Assembly: GCA_958295695.1 (NCBI GenBank)
Contig: OY282363.1
Coordinates: 930,001-994,000 of the forward strand
DNA: 64,000 nt
DNA from: an uncultured Alphaproteobacteria bacterium
GTDB taxonomy: Bacteria; Pseudomonadota; Alphaproteobacteria; SP197
Direction of reading: 5' to 3'
The position numbers and the translations under genes were made by a program. The notes beneath the pieces were generated by a model. The model saw only the letters and a list, made by a program, of their open reading frames with translations. It ran no database searches and had not been told where the DNA came from. Positions 24,239 through 33,286 of this stretch are shown here, piece by piece (position 1 is the first letter of the stretch; each line of letters begins with the position of its first letter).

Positions 24239-24537
24239 CTCCCCGAATGCGCGGAGCATACATGAACGATATCAATCGGCTGGACGTCACACATGGCGGT
24301 GACACCGGTTCTTCCGCCAGAGTGGAAAATAGCCTATCCTCCCACATACGCTCAAAATGGGCGCGCGCGGATCTGCGCTGGTTGATGATGGCTACCAATC
24401 CGGTATCTTGGCCAAAGGCCTCGTTCGGGAGCTCCGCGGTCCACGAACGAGGTCCTCGACGGGCGCGGCGCCGGGAATGTTCGGCATTTTCCCGGACCGG
24501 ATTGCGTCCGAAGCGCGCGGAAAAGTTGGTGAAACCG

Positions 24538-24888
24538 ATGGCACGGACGCTGCAAAAGAACATCCGGGTCACCCCCGAGCAATGGAAGCGCATCGAAAAC
24601 GCTGCGAAGGAGCGAGGTCTGACGGCGAATCGGCTTCTCGTCGAGCTCGCCATGGAGGCGCTCAACCGCCGCGAATGGCCGCGCACCGAGCACGAGATCC
24701 GTATGTTGCGCTCATGCATGTTCACGGCCCAGGCCATGGCGCACGACATGATCGCCGCCGGACGCGACGACGAGGTAGAGGAGATTCGCCGCAACATCTC
24801 ACAAGTTGCGCCAGAGTGGCTTGGCGAGGCGAAAGAACCGTCTTCCAATCTCGCGAACACATCGAACATCTTAGATGATGAAGCATGA
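24538..24888 (+). CDS. Ribbon-helix-helix protein, 116 aa (possible mobilisation accessory)
   Basis: I chose ATG 24538 (MARTLQKNIRVTPEQWKRIENAAKERGLT) because the longer frame upstream reads as non-coding and this start gives a clean RHH. The N-terminal strand and two helices resemble Arc/MetJ-type DNA-binding proteins. The C-terminal half is an acidic amphipathic helix (MIAAGRDDEVEEIRRN). Proteins of this shape often bind oriT next to relaxases. The relaxase gene lies ~6 kb away, so the mobilisation role is only a suggestion. An antitoxin-like role is possible but no toxin partner is visible. Confidence 0.65.
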   Translation: MARTLQKNIRVTPEQWKRIENAAKERGLTANRLLVELAMEALNRREWPRTEHEIRMLRSCMFTAQAMAHDMIAAGRDDEVEEIRRNISQVAPEWLGEAKEPSSNLANTSNILDDEA

Positions 24889-25137
24889 GGTTTCGATGCG
24901 GATTCTTGTGGCCTCAGAGCAGAAATCACAGTCGCGGATCAACTTATGATGACTTGGAGAAAGTTAGCGATGTCCGCGATTCAAACTGGGAATGTAAGAT
25001 ACCGTGAGGAGGGGTGAGACGTTGAAAAGTGTACTTGACAAGGTTCTGAAACTTGCTTAAATCACCCATCTATCGAATGATTTTGATGTAGAGATGCATC
25101 GATTCACGGTTTTCAAGGTTCGTAACCGGAGCCGCTA

Positions 25138-26520
25138 ATGTCAAAACTATCTAACTGTCCAGTCTACTTCACGAAGCTGGTGCTCGAGAACATCCGTTCC
25201 TTCAGCGAGCGGCAGGAACTGAAGCTTGTCGATAACAATGATCGTCCCGCCCCTTGGACACTCATCGTCGGTGATAACGGCGTTGGCAAGACCACGCTTC
25301 TCCAATGTATCGCGCGCATGCGTCCGGTGTTCAACCCAGACGACGAAAATAGCAGTCCAACTCCTAACCCGGTTGAGCCAGAGCTGGCAAGTGAGGAAGA
25401 CAATGACGTGCTGGATGCACTTGTGCGGTCTGTCGCTGATACGCGGGCATGTCTGAAAGCTCAACTTTCATTCGGGCAACCGTTAACGGGCCGACGACGG
25501 CCGGGGAGGGGATCCATTTCGACCTCACTCAAAATAACTCGTACTGAGGGTCGCATCACAGGTTTCGAGACTGACGGCAATTTCTCGAAGAGAACCAAAA
25601 AGCGGATCGATGAGCCGCTTGTCTTGGCCTACGGTGCTGGACGGCATCCCAAAACGATTAATACCAATAAGGTCAGCATGATCGATCCAGTTGGTTCTCT
25701 GTTCGAAGCAGCGACCGCTCTCCACGATGCCGAAGATCTTCTGTATCGTCTGGAATTTGGTTCCATGAAGGGTGATCCGATCGTGAAGGAGAGACTTGGC
25801 AGCCTGAGAAGAATGCTTGTCGAGATACTGCCGGACGTTGACTGCCCCCAAGATATCGAAATCCTTGGTCCGCCGGGATCAGTTGCTCCTCCTGGCCGAA
25901 CCGGGATTCATGTAAAAACTCCCTATGGGAATGTCCCGCTTGGTCAGCTGAGCCTCGGCTATCAGACCGTGTTTGCTTGGACGATCGATATCGCTTGGAG
26001 ATTGCTTGAGCGCTATCCGAACAGTCCGAATCCTCTTCGCGAACCGGCAATCGTCATCGTCGATGAAATAGACCTTCATCTTCACCCTCTCTGGCAACGC
26101 AATATTCGTGGACATCTCACCGGACACTTCCCGAATGTTCAGTTCGTCGCGACCGCTCATAGTCCCTTGATGGCGCAGATCTCTCTGGACACCAACTTGG
26201 CCGTTCTTCGAAAATCCGGCGATCACGCTCTGATTCTCAACGAGCCAGCTATCATTAAAGACTGGCGTCTCGATCAGGTGATCACAAGTGATTTGTTCGA
26301 TCTTTCTTCGGCACGCTCGCCCGACGTAGAAAAGATCTTGATGCGCCGGCAGGAACTCGTGGAGAAGAGAGAACTGTCAGATATGGAGCAATCAGAGCTT
26401 GCCGAGCTGGATAACAGGGTTCGTGAACTACCAACAGCAGACTCCTCCAAAGATCAGAGCGCGATGGAAATCATTCGTCGCGCCGCAGCAAACCTTCAAT
26501 CCAATAGAGAAACCTCGTGA
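25138..26520 (+). CDS. ptuA: Septu-like AAA/ABC-type ATPase (PtuA)
   Basis: A 460-aa SMC/ABC-like ATPase. Walker A GDNGVGKTT is at residues 45-53, a signature-like LGQLSLGYQT near 265, Walker B AIVIVDEIDLHLHP near 305, and the H-loop region FVATAHSPLMAQ follows. A charged helix ends the protein. It overlaps the next gene, an HNH nuclease, by four bases (GTGA). ATPase plus HNH nuclease is the Septu anti-phage arrangement, in which the ATPase controls the nuclease. The preceding 250 bases are AT-rich and presumably hold the promoter. Confidence 0.88.
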   Translation: MSKLSNCPVYFTKLVLENIRSFSERQELKLVDNNDRPAPWTLIVGDNGVGKTTLLQCIARMRPVFNPDDENSSPTPNPVEPELASEEDNDVLDALVRSVADTRACLKAQLSFGQPLTGRRRPGRGSISTSLKITRTEGRITGFETDGNFSKRTKKRIDEPLVLAYGAGRHPKTINTNKVSMIDPVGSLFEAATALHDAEDLLYRLEFGSMKGDPIVKERLGSLRRMLVEILPDVDCPQDIEILGPPGSVAPPGRTGIHVKTPYGNVPLGQLSLGYQTVFAWTIDIAWRLLERYPNSPNPLREPAIVIVDEIDLHLHPLWQRNIRGHLTGHFPNVQFVATAHSPLMAQISLDTNLAVLRKSGDHALILNEPAIIKDWRLDQVITSDLFDLSSARSPDVEKILMRRQELVEKRELSDMEQSELAELDNRVRELPTADSSKDQSAMEIIRRAAANLQSNRETS

Positions 26521-27290
26521 TTTTCGTGTGCAAACCACATGCGCCCATGAAACTGCGCAACGAAGGAGTTCGTCGCACCAGAGAAGATTGCGAAACCTAC
26601 AACGCGAACAGAAACGATTACATCTGTGGTGTGAGGAAGTTTAGATTCGACCAAAAAATCTACGGCCACAAAACGGTTAGGGATGTATTAAAAAGAGCCC
26701 AGCACAAAAAATGTTGCTTTTGTGAAGGAAAATTTTCTGCGCATGCTTCGGGCGATGTCGAACACTACAGGCCCAAGGGCGCGGTACAACAGGATGAAGA
26801 CTCGGAAAAACTAACTCCTGGGTACTTTTGGTTGGCATATTCATGGAATAACCTATTTTGGTGCTGTCAAATATGTAACAGAAGCCACAAGAAAAATCTG
26901 TTTCCTCTCGACGATCCTACAAAACGTGCTCGCTCGCACATCGATAATGTCGACGCTGAGACACCTCTTATTCTTAACCCCGGCGGTTCGGAAGATCCGC
27001 GCAAACACATTGGATTTCGACAGGAACTTGCTATCGGCCTAACCGAAGCTGGACGAAAGACGATTCAAACCGTTGGCCTCAATCGCTCAGAGTTGATTGA
27101 AGAGCGACTAAAGCGCTTACGAGAGCTAGATTCTTTGTTGAAAATAGTCCAGATATCGGATAGCGATCCCAACTTCCGGATTACGCATCTCTTGGGGGAA
27201 ACTCGCCGTAAGCTTGAGGCAGCGGTTTTGCCGGAAGCAGTATTCAGCGCCATGGCATTCGCCCTATTGAATGATACATCTGCGTTATAG
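26517..27290 (+). CDS. ptuB: Septu-like HNH nuclease (PtuB)
   Basis: A 257-aa protein. The start is GTG 26517, overlapping the ATPase stop as GTGA; ATG 26547 is an alternative ten codons later. The HNH zinc module shows CCFC (66-69), EHYRPKG (His83), NNLFWCCQICNRSHK (Cys117, Cys120) and a following NLFPL, as in PtuB/TIGR02646-like nucleases. It would cleave DNA or RNA on activation by the ATPase. The gene is AT-rich relative to the window, indicating recent transfer. It converges with the RiPP operon, and the stops lie next to each other (27285-27290). Confidence 0.88.
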   Translation: MIFVCKPHAPMKLRNEGVRRTREDCETYNANRNDYICGVRKFRFDQKIYGHKTVRDVLKRAQHKKCCFCEGKFSAHASGDVEHYRPKGAVQQDEDSEKLTPGYFWLAYSWNNLFWCCQICNRSHKKNLFPLDDPTKRARSHIDNVDAETPLILNPGGSEDPRKHIGFRQELAIGLTEAGRKTIQTVGLNRSELIEERLKRLRELDSLLKIVQISDSDPNFRITHLLGETRRKLEAAVLPEAVFSAMAFALLNDTSAL

Positions 27291-28139
27291 ATGAAGGCAT
27301 TGATTCAGGTAACGAGCCAAGCACCGCCCCTCATTCGTCAACCCCTCCATCGATGCGAAGCCAGCCACCTGCGTTGCTTCTTGAGCGATCTCGTCCTGGC
27401 GCTTTCGAGCGAACGCCCTTTCGTTCGGCGTTAGTAAGGCATCATGACGCAGCACTTTGAACCAAGTGTGGATCACCGTAAAGACGTAAAGGCCATGCAG
27501 AACACCGGCGAGGGGCCGTAGCGTTCGCAGCCACGGAGAAAAGGAACGTGCCTCTTGATCTGTAACGAGTGGCAGCATTTCCTCGATCAGGGTAAGTTGG
27601 AGGTGCATGCATTCATGGATGATGGACTCGGCCAAGCGCAATCGCCTCTCTCGCTCGGAAATGGGAATCGATACGAAGATTGAGAACGGAACCTTGGGAT
27701 CGCTATGACTGACGTCATAGTCTCCTCCAGGTGCTTGGAGAATGTGTAGAGACCGCAGATACCGTGCGACGGTCGCGTGCAAACTCGGAACCAAGGCAAC
27801 GAACGACAATGCCGACTGGAGGATCGGGATACTAGCCTTGATCGAGACGCATGGGAGAAAGATCAGGCCGGATTTTTCGTAGCGGATTCGGCTCGACGCG
27901 GGTAGCGTTTCGACTCGGCATTGAAGAGAGTTTCCGAGATCAAGTGTGCCAAAGTGAGGGCGGGCGGCTGTCGGGTCGTTTTTCAACCATCTATGTGTGT
28001 CGTAGTTCGCCGGAATAAAGCCGCAGTGCGCGAATTTGCCCCAAACAACTGCGGTCACGATTTTCGACATGTCGGAAAACCATGGCTCGTCTGGGCAAGA
28101 GAGTGCCGCCTTAAATACTTTCGGAATATCACTCTGCAC
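27285..28139 (-). CDS. HExxH-motif RiPP modification protein
   Basis: A 284-aa protein. The start is GTG 28139, whose codon lies just inside the upstream oxygenase stop; the longer frame to 28247 would overlap that gene by ~120 bases. Near residue 175 it has ESIIHECMHLQ, an HExxH metal-binding motif, followed by long helices (PWLRTLRPLAGVLHGLYVF). Proteins of this type accompany FxsB-like radical SAM maturases and are proposed peptide beta-hydroxylases or proteases. It is the last gene of the RiPP operon. The reaction on this precursor is unknown. Confidence 0.75.
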   Translation of the reverse strand: MQSDIPKVFKAALSCPDEPWFSDMSKIVTAVVWGKFAHCGFIPANYDTHRWLKNDPTAARPHFGTLDLGNSLQCRVETLPASSRIRYEKSGLIFLPCVSIKASIPILQSALSFVALVPSLHATVARYLRSLHILQAPGGDYDVSHSDPKVPFSIFVSIPISERERRLRLAESIIHECMHLQLTLIEEMLPLVTDQEARSFSPWLRTLRPLAGVLHGLYVFTVIHTWFKVLRHDALLTPNERAFARKRQDEIAQEATQVAGFASMEGLTNEGRCLARYLNQCLHL

Positions 28140-28749
28140 GGCGTAGCGCGTAGAAGGAGTAGACAAGCGTATAGCGTTCTCCGCAGTGCAGACGGGAGAC
28201 AGCGTGATTGGAGTTGTTGCCAATCTCGAAGCCAATACCGCTGCCACTAACCGGCCGGAGAATTCGATGGATATCGTTTGAATCGAAGCTGTTGAACAGC
28301 AGGAACAGCCCGCCGTCCTCGTCGCTGAGACCCCGGTTAAGCTGAACGGTCAGGCGATGGGTCTCGTCTCCGCCGAGATAATCATTATGGATGGCAATAC
28401 GCTGGCCGGGTATCAACTTATGTGCCAGAAGGGCGACTCGATCATCGAGCGAGATGTCGAAAATTGTCGCTATCGCGTTACGGAGCGCCTGGAGATAATC
28501 CGGAGAGGCAAACCGGGACAGGTTTTGCGGAAGGGCGGCGTCGAGCATGCTGAACTCGTATTGCTCGTAGAAGTCGGTCTCTACGAGCCGCCAAGGCGCA
28601 TCGGTTTCGAACCACTCGAGGATCTCTCGCTCGATATCGAGATTTAGGCAACGCTTCGTGAGAAAATAACGAAACGGGGAATCACGGAACTCTACCGCCT
28701 TGGCGATATTTTCCCGCAAGAACCCATAAGGGGAATGTATGGAGATCAC
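28129..28749 (-). CDS. 2-oxoglutarate/Fe(II) oxygenase for RiPP maturation (YhhC-like)
   Basis: A 206-aa oxygenase with the facial triad His121-x-Asp123 (AIHNDYLGG) and His182 (NHAVSRL). Arg192 in CGERYTLVYSFY is the 2-oxoglutarate anchor. The fold and size match prolyl-4-hydroxylase-like enzymes that hydroxylate cyclophane-containing peptides. It starts 11 bases after the precursor stop. The likely substrate is the 58-aa precursor, after or together with the radical SAM enzyme. The similarity to the YhhC group is from memory. Confidence 0.8.
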   Translation of the reverse strand: MISIHSPYGFLRENIAKAVEFRDSPFRYFLTKRCLNLDIEREILEWFETDAPWRLVETDFYEQYEFSMLDAALPQNLSRFASPDYLQALRNAIATIFDISLDDRVALLAHKLIPGQRIAIHNDYLGGDETHRLTVQLNRGLSDEDGGLFLLFNSFDSNDIHRILRPVSGSGIGFEIGNNSNHAVSRLHCGERYTLVYSFYALRRAE

Positions 28750-28759
28750 GAGACTGCCA

Positions 28760-28936
28760 TCACCTGTTGTGGCGATGATACGTTCGATTATAAGCAGTTG
28801 ACACTGTGGGCTCGCCGTTGCCGTCGTTCCGAACTTCCTCGATCAGTCGAGTCAAGGCGGCACTGTTGATGCTTTCCAGTTGAATATCCAGACTCTCCCC
28901 TGCTTGGGGTTCGGTAGAATCGTTTGTGTTAGCCAT
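28760..28936 (-). CDS. RiPP precursor peptide, 58 aa (YhhA-like)
   Basis: A short open frame between the radical SAM and oxygenase genes. ATG 28936 follows GAGAGGAGA. The leader is acidic (MANTNDSTEPQAGESLDIQL), with an amphipathic segment ESINSAALTRLIEEVRNDG that could be the recognition helix. The C-terminal core ends STAYNRTYHRHNR and is rich in Tyr, His, Asn and Arg. The repeated YNR and YHR triplets fit the aromatic-x-x motifs that SPASM enzymes crosslink into three-residue cyclophanes. Position, size and composition make it the likely substrate of all three enzymes. Confidence 0.78.
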   Translation of the reverse strand: MANTNDSTEPQAGESLDIQLESINSAALTRLIEEVRNDGNGEPTVSTAYNRTYHRHNR

Positions 28937-28957
28937 CAAGTGTCTCCTCTCTGTCGT

Positions 28958-30076
28958 TCACACGGCCTTGTGATGCTTCAACCATTCTCGCATACGGGTG
29001 ATCAACAGCAATTGATCGGCGCAGAAGATGGACGGATTATCGAAACCACGGTCGTCACTCCATCGGTGCGCTACCATTCCGCCGCCGCAGACATGAAGCT
29101 CAGAACAGGCGTGGCACTCTGGTGCCGTCGGCTGCTGTTGGAGATGATAATCCGAGTAGGTTGGACTGCGGACGATATCAAGTAGACTGTCTGAAAGAAT
29201 GGACCACGATGTCCGTTCGAAGTGGTCCGCAGCCTTGTGGGCAACCTTCAGGGTGTCATTCTTTTTAACTTGTCCATCCGTATCAATCACAAGGATGCCA
29301 TAGTCCGTGATACCAACCCCTTCCTTGTGCGCCTTTCCTCCCATGATGAGGCGGAGCATGTCATCGAATATCCGCACACGTGGCGGCTTCGGATCGCTAA
29401 GGTAAATGTCGAGAGCTTCGACCATCCAGCGTCCGAATTCAGTTGAATCGGCTCTTGTCTTGCCGACTGGCAGGCGCGTGTGGTTCCCATCGCGAACCAG
29501 GAAATCGATGCTTGGAGCGCCAGTGGCCTTGAGAGATGCATAAACGGAGCTGGGACTTGACTTGGGATCGATCACTGCCAAGACACCCGTGAACAAAGGA
29601 CGTGCGTCCTCCCGCGCGACCAGCCGGGCGATTGCGTCGCAAACACGGTCATGCGATCCGCGGCCTCGGCGGTCGACGCGAAACCGATCGTGTACGTCCG
29701 AGGGACCATCGATGCTGATGGAGATCCCGACGTCGAAACGAACGAAGATGTCAATGATCTCGTCAGTGAGGAGCACACCGTTCGTCTGCACGTGAACTTC
29801 GCAGGGCACGGGAAGAGCGGCGCGAAGCATGCTGCACAGGTGGCGCAATCGCTTGGGCCCGACCAGCAGCGGTTCTCCGCCATGCAGTACGACATGAAGC
29901 CGTCGCCCCAAGCAGGTTTGGAGATCCGCCAGTTGGCGAGCGGCTGCCAGTTGAACCGCATCGGACATGCGCCTCGGCTGGCCACGCCAACCGTCATCGC
30001 CCATGTGATAGACGTAGCAATAGCCGCAATCCAAGTTGCACCTGCTCGCAACCTTGAGCAACACCGTGTCAATCAT
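28958..30076 (-). CDS. Radical SAM/SPASM cyclophane-type peptide maturase (YhhB/FxsB-like)
   Basis: A 372-aa enzyme. The [4Fe-4S] SAM-binding motif CNLDCGYC (Cys13, 17, 20) opens the TIM-barrel. HGGEPLL, the GISISIDGP region and a C-terminal SPASM-type cluster (ECHACSELHVCGGG) follow. Members of this group form C-C bonds between aromatic side chains and nearby residues. It is the first gene of the operon; ATG 30076 has a weak ribosome-binding site, and a 21-codon upstream frame (30069-30134) with a better one overlaps its start. The promoter is at 30188-30247. Confidence 0.9.
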   Translation of the reverse strand: MIDTVLLKVASRCNLDCGYCYVYHMGDDGWRGQPRRMSDAVQLAAARQLADLQTCLGRRLHVVLHGGEPLLVGPKRLRHLCSMLRAALPVPCEVHVQTNGVLLTDEIIDIFVRFDVGISISIDGPSDVHDRFRVDRRGRGSHDRVCDAIARLVAREDARPLFTGVLAVIDPKSSPSSVYASLKATGAPSIDFLVRDGNHTRLPVGKTRADSTEFGRWMVEALDIYLSDPKPPRVRIFDDMLRLIMGGKAHKEGVGITDYGILVIDTDGQVKKNDTLKVAHKAADHFERTSWSILSDSLLDIVRSPTYSDYHLQQQPTAPECHACSELHVCGGGMVAHRWSDDRGFDNPSIFCADQLLLITRMREWLKHHKAV

Positions 30077-30187
30077 CGTCTAGATCCATGGGCGGTTGGG
30101 ATCCCGTCCGAGTATCGTAGCTTTCCACCTTCATACCAGCCCTCCATAATTTATCATAGAGGATAACATGAGAAGATTCCATAGGTA

Positions 30188-30247
30188 TAAGAAATTTCTT
30201 ATCAATACTATCTGAATAATGATAAAACATTTATAAATAATAGTCAA
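30188..30247 (-). promoter_or_regulatory. Promoter and palindromic operator candidate for the RiPP operon
   Basis: On the minus strand TTGACT (30247-30242) and TATCAT (30224-30219) are separated by exactly 17 bases, a near-consensus sigma-70 promoter in a markedly AT-rich stretch. Just downstream lies the perfect 14-base palindrome TAAGAAATTTCTTA (30188-30201), well placed for a repressor. The rest of 30077-30360 holds only a possible 21-codon frame at 30069-30134. Confidence 0.6.
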
Positions 30248-30360
30248 ATCTTATAATATATTCACCAAGAAAGTCTCTCCAATTTCCTACATAGAAACGG
30301 TGCCGCATCCAATTCGTCTCTTCTCACCTTCTCCACATCGGCTGGAATACGCTTGTTGTA

Positions 30361-33285
30361 CTACAGATCAAGATCGTATGCGATCCTATGCGCCTCATGG
30401 AGCTTTTCGGGCTCTGACACCTTCTCTGCCTTGGGGTCACGCGCCTTCTCCAAAACCTCGGCCGGTGCCTCGTGCACCACCTCCCGGCCGCATCCTCCAG
30501 CCTCTTTACGCACTACTACCGTCTCCGGCTCCACACTGATCGCCTCCAGCGCCGAGACCCGCTCTCCGGTGGCGGCCTCTAGCCGCTCGCGCAGCGCGTC
30601 CCGGTCGTCGGTCACCAGTTCGGCGCGATCCCTGGCCCGGCCGATCTCGACGTAGAGCGTCTTCTGCGTGGTCAGGTGGGGGTGATTCGCTTCCATCGCC
30701 GCGATGACGGTATCGACGGTGCGGCCCTGGAAGGCGTGGACGGTGGACGCCCAGGCGCGGTCGACGTGACGCAACCGCGGATCGTCCTTGCGCATGTCGA
30801 GGACCCGTCCGTCCTCGAGGCGGAACCTCACCGTCCCGTCCTTTACCGCAACGACCTCCGCCGTGGCGCTGTTGACGAGTTCGTGCCGTGCATCGTTCCG
30901 GGTCCATCGGATGCGATCGCCTTGGCGGAGCTCGATGGCGTCGACCCGGTAGACCTCGACCCCGCCCGTCCCGCCGGCAAGCCTGTAGGGGTCCCAGGAG
31001 ATGATTCCGCCGTCCTTCCCCTCCAGCTTCACGGCGTCGGCGGCCCGGTCGATACCGACGACGCGCAACTCGTCGCCCTTCCCGACCCCGAGCCGCTTGT
31101 AGGCGCGGTGGAACGCGACCACGTCTCCGGGCGCGTAGTTGGCGGCAAGCGCCTTCTCCGCGCCGGTGTAGCCATATGACACCAGCCGTTCGACATCGAG
31201 AGCCGCCCCATGGATCGCGCCGTCGCGGGCGAGACGTTCGCGGATATGGCCGTTGACGGCCTGCCGCAGTTCATGGCTCGGCGCCATCAGTCCGGCGTTC
31301 TCGCGTTCGGACGCCGAGAGTCGGAGCCAGCGCGCGGCGGCCGCGCCGGCGAGATTGTCCGCCTTCACCTCCGCGACGTTGGACCCGAGCTTCTCGAACG
31401 CCTTGCGCACATCGCCCGCGAGGCTCGCCTCGACGGCGGCCTTCAAACCCGCGTCGCGCTGGCGCATGATCTCGTCCATGGTCGCCGTCTTCATGCCCGC
31501 CCGCTGCAACTGCGCGAAGGGCTTGCCGGCATCGACCGCATCGAGCTGCTTCTCGTCGCCGACCAGCACGACCCGGGGAATGCGCAGGGTGTTGGCGATC
31601 CGCAGGAGATCGCGGGCCTGGACGGTGGAGGCGAGCGAACCCTCGTCCACGACCAGCACCGTCTTCTTGAACGCGGCGCGCATCTGGCGCTCGCCCCTGT
31701 CCGTGAGCCGTCCCTGAGCGACGCCGGCGTTGCGGGCGAGGAACCGTTGCAGGGTCTCGCTTCGGATGCCGGCTTCGTTCTCCAGGGTGCGCGCGGCCGA
31801 GGCCGACGGGGCCAAGCCCTTGACCTCGAACCCGCGCTTCTCCAGGAGCGCGCGGGCGCGGTTCAGCATCGCGGTCTTGCCGGTCCCCGCGTAGCCTTGG
31901 ACGCCCACCGTCCGGTCGCTCGAAGACAGGATCAGCTTCACCGCGTCCTTCTGCCCGGGCGTGAGGGGGCCGTTGCGCAGCACCTTGCCGACGGCGCGGC
32001 CGCGCATGACGGACGCGCCCCGGTCCCGGCCACTCCGCATCAGGGCGACGGTCTCCTTCTCGTCGGCGACCGCCTTGTCGGTGGTGAGCAACTGCCCGGG
32101 AACGGGCAGGTTCGCGGCGTGCAACGTCCCGGCCTTCTCCAATCGTGTTACCGCGTCTTCGGCCTCGCCGATCGCCACCGCGCCGGGACGCCAGGCGAGC
32201 ATGGCGGCCAGCAGGTCGGTGCGCGAGAACACCGCCTCGCGCTCGGAGAGATGCGCCACCGCCCACGCCGCGGCCCGGTCGGCCTCGGCAACCTTCCCCG
32301 AACGCTGCCGGTCGTCGGAAGGACCCGTAGCGTCACGGCCCGCGTCCTTGCCGGCCTCCCGTGGCACGGCTTCCGCGGCAAGCGTCCGCGCGTCGAAGCC
32401 GAGACCGGCTGCTTGTTTTTCCCAACTCTGCCGAAGTGCTTCCTTGTCGACGTCGCGCTTGTGGGCGCGGGTCATCAGCGCCGCGCGCTGGGCGAGGCTC
32501 TGATTCCCGGCAGTGTCGCCGGGACCGTGCTTCGCCATCGCCGCCTCGATCTCGGCGCGCCGCGTCGAGAACGCCTCGACGGTCGCGCGCGGAACCCCGG
32601 CGATCTCGAAGCGCCCGTCGGCATGGGTCTTCTCGATGCGGTAGCCGAGCGCTCCCAACTCCCGCGCCAGTTCGCTGCGGTACATGGCGCCGACCGGCAT
32701 CTTCGAGGCATAGAGCTTCTCGTTCGCCATCGTGCGCCACTTGCCGTCCCCGCCCCGGACCATGTTGGCGAGCACCGCGTGGGTATGGAGCTGCGGGTCG
32801 AGGTTGCGCGAGGTGTCATGCCGGAAGGCGGCGACGACCATGCCCTGGCCGCCGGCGCGGACCATGCGTCCGGTCTCCGGGTCCTTCATCCGGGTCTCGA
32901 CGACGTTGGCCTCGATCCATGCGAGGGTGCGTCGCACCGCCCGGTCGTGCGCGACGACGACGCGCCCGTCGCCGCCGATCAGGGCGGCGAGCGAGACCGA
33001 CTTGGGAGCGGAAAAGGTGACGTCCCGCCCGGGCCGGTGATGGACGTTGCCGTCCCTGTCCTTGCGCCCGAGCCGGCGGCCCGTTCCGTCCGGGACCTCT
33101 CCCGCCAGCACGTCCTTGAACGTCTCCGCGTCGACGGAGCCTTCGAGGCCGAGCGCCTCGGCGCCCTTTCCGAACCAGGCGCTGCCTTCCTTGTGGGCCG
33201 GATCGTCCCTGGCGTAGTAGCCGTCGCGTTCGTAATAGGTGACGCCTTGGGCGGGCGAGGCGACGGCGCCGATGGAGGCGACCAT
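30361..33285 (-). CDS. MobF-family conjugative relaxase-helicase (TrwC/TraA-like)
   Basis: A 974-aa protein from ATG 33285, one base after the upstream stop; the longer frame is an artefact of GC-rich sequence. The relaxase domain has tyrosines in VTYYERDGYY (17-24) and the metal-binding triad His156, His167, His169 (HDTSRNLDPQLHTH). The helicase half contains GVQGYAGTGKTAML, VLVVDEGSL, GDEKQLDAV and the C-terminal STVHAFQGRTVD and YVEIGRARDRAEL. It nicks oriT, stays bound to the 5' end and unwinds the plasmid. A fragment of a related relaxase remains at 59228-59552. Confidence 0.93.
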   Translation of the reverse strand: MVASIGAVASPAQGVTYYERDGYYARDDPAHKEGSAWFGKGAEALGLEGSVDAETFKDVLAGEVPDGTGRRLGRKDRDGNVHHRPGRDVTFSAPKSVSLAALIGGDGRVVVAHDRAVRRTLAWIEANVVETRMKDPETGRMVRAGGQGMVVAAFRHDTSRNLDPQLHTHAVLANMVRGGDGKWRTMANEKLYASKMPVGAMYRSELARELGALGYRIEKTHADGRFEIAGVPRATVEAFSTRRAEIEAAMAKHGPGDTAGNQSLAQRAALMTRAHKRDVDKEALRQSWEKQAAGLGFDARTLAAEAVPREAGKDAGRDATGPSDDRQRSGKVAEADRAAAWAVAHLSEREAVFSRTDLLAAMLAWRPGAVAIGEAEDAVTRLEKAGTLHAANLPVPGQLLTTDKAVADEKETVALMRSGRDRGASVMRGRAVGKVLRNGPLTPGQKDAVKLILSSSDRTVGVQGYAGTGKTAMLNRARALLEKRGFEVKGLAPSASAARTLENEAGIRSETLQRFLARNAGVAQGRLTDRGERQMRAAFKKTVLVVDEGSLASTVQARDLLRIANTLRIPRVVLVGDEKQLDAVDAGKPFAQLQRAGMKTATMDEIMRQRDAGLKAAVEASLAGDVRKAFEKLGSNVAEVKADNLAGAAAARWLRLSASERENAGLMAPSHELRQAVNGHIRERLARDGAIHGAALDVERLVSYGYTGAEKALAANYAPGDVVAFHRAYKRLGVGKGDELRVVGIDRAADAVKLEGKDGGIISWDPYRLAGGTGGVEVYRVDAIELRQGDRIRWTRNDARHELVNSATAEVVAVKDGTVRFRLEDGRVLDMRKDDPRLRHVDRAWASTVHAFQGRTVDTVIAAMEANHPHLTTQKTLYVEIGRARDRAELVTDDRDALRERLEAATGERVSALEAISVEPETVVVRKEAGGCGREVVHEAPAEVLEKARDPKAEKVSEPEKLHEAHRIAYDLDL

Positions 33286-33286
33286 C

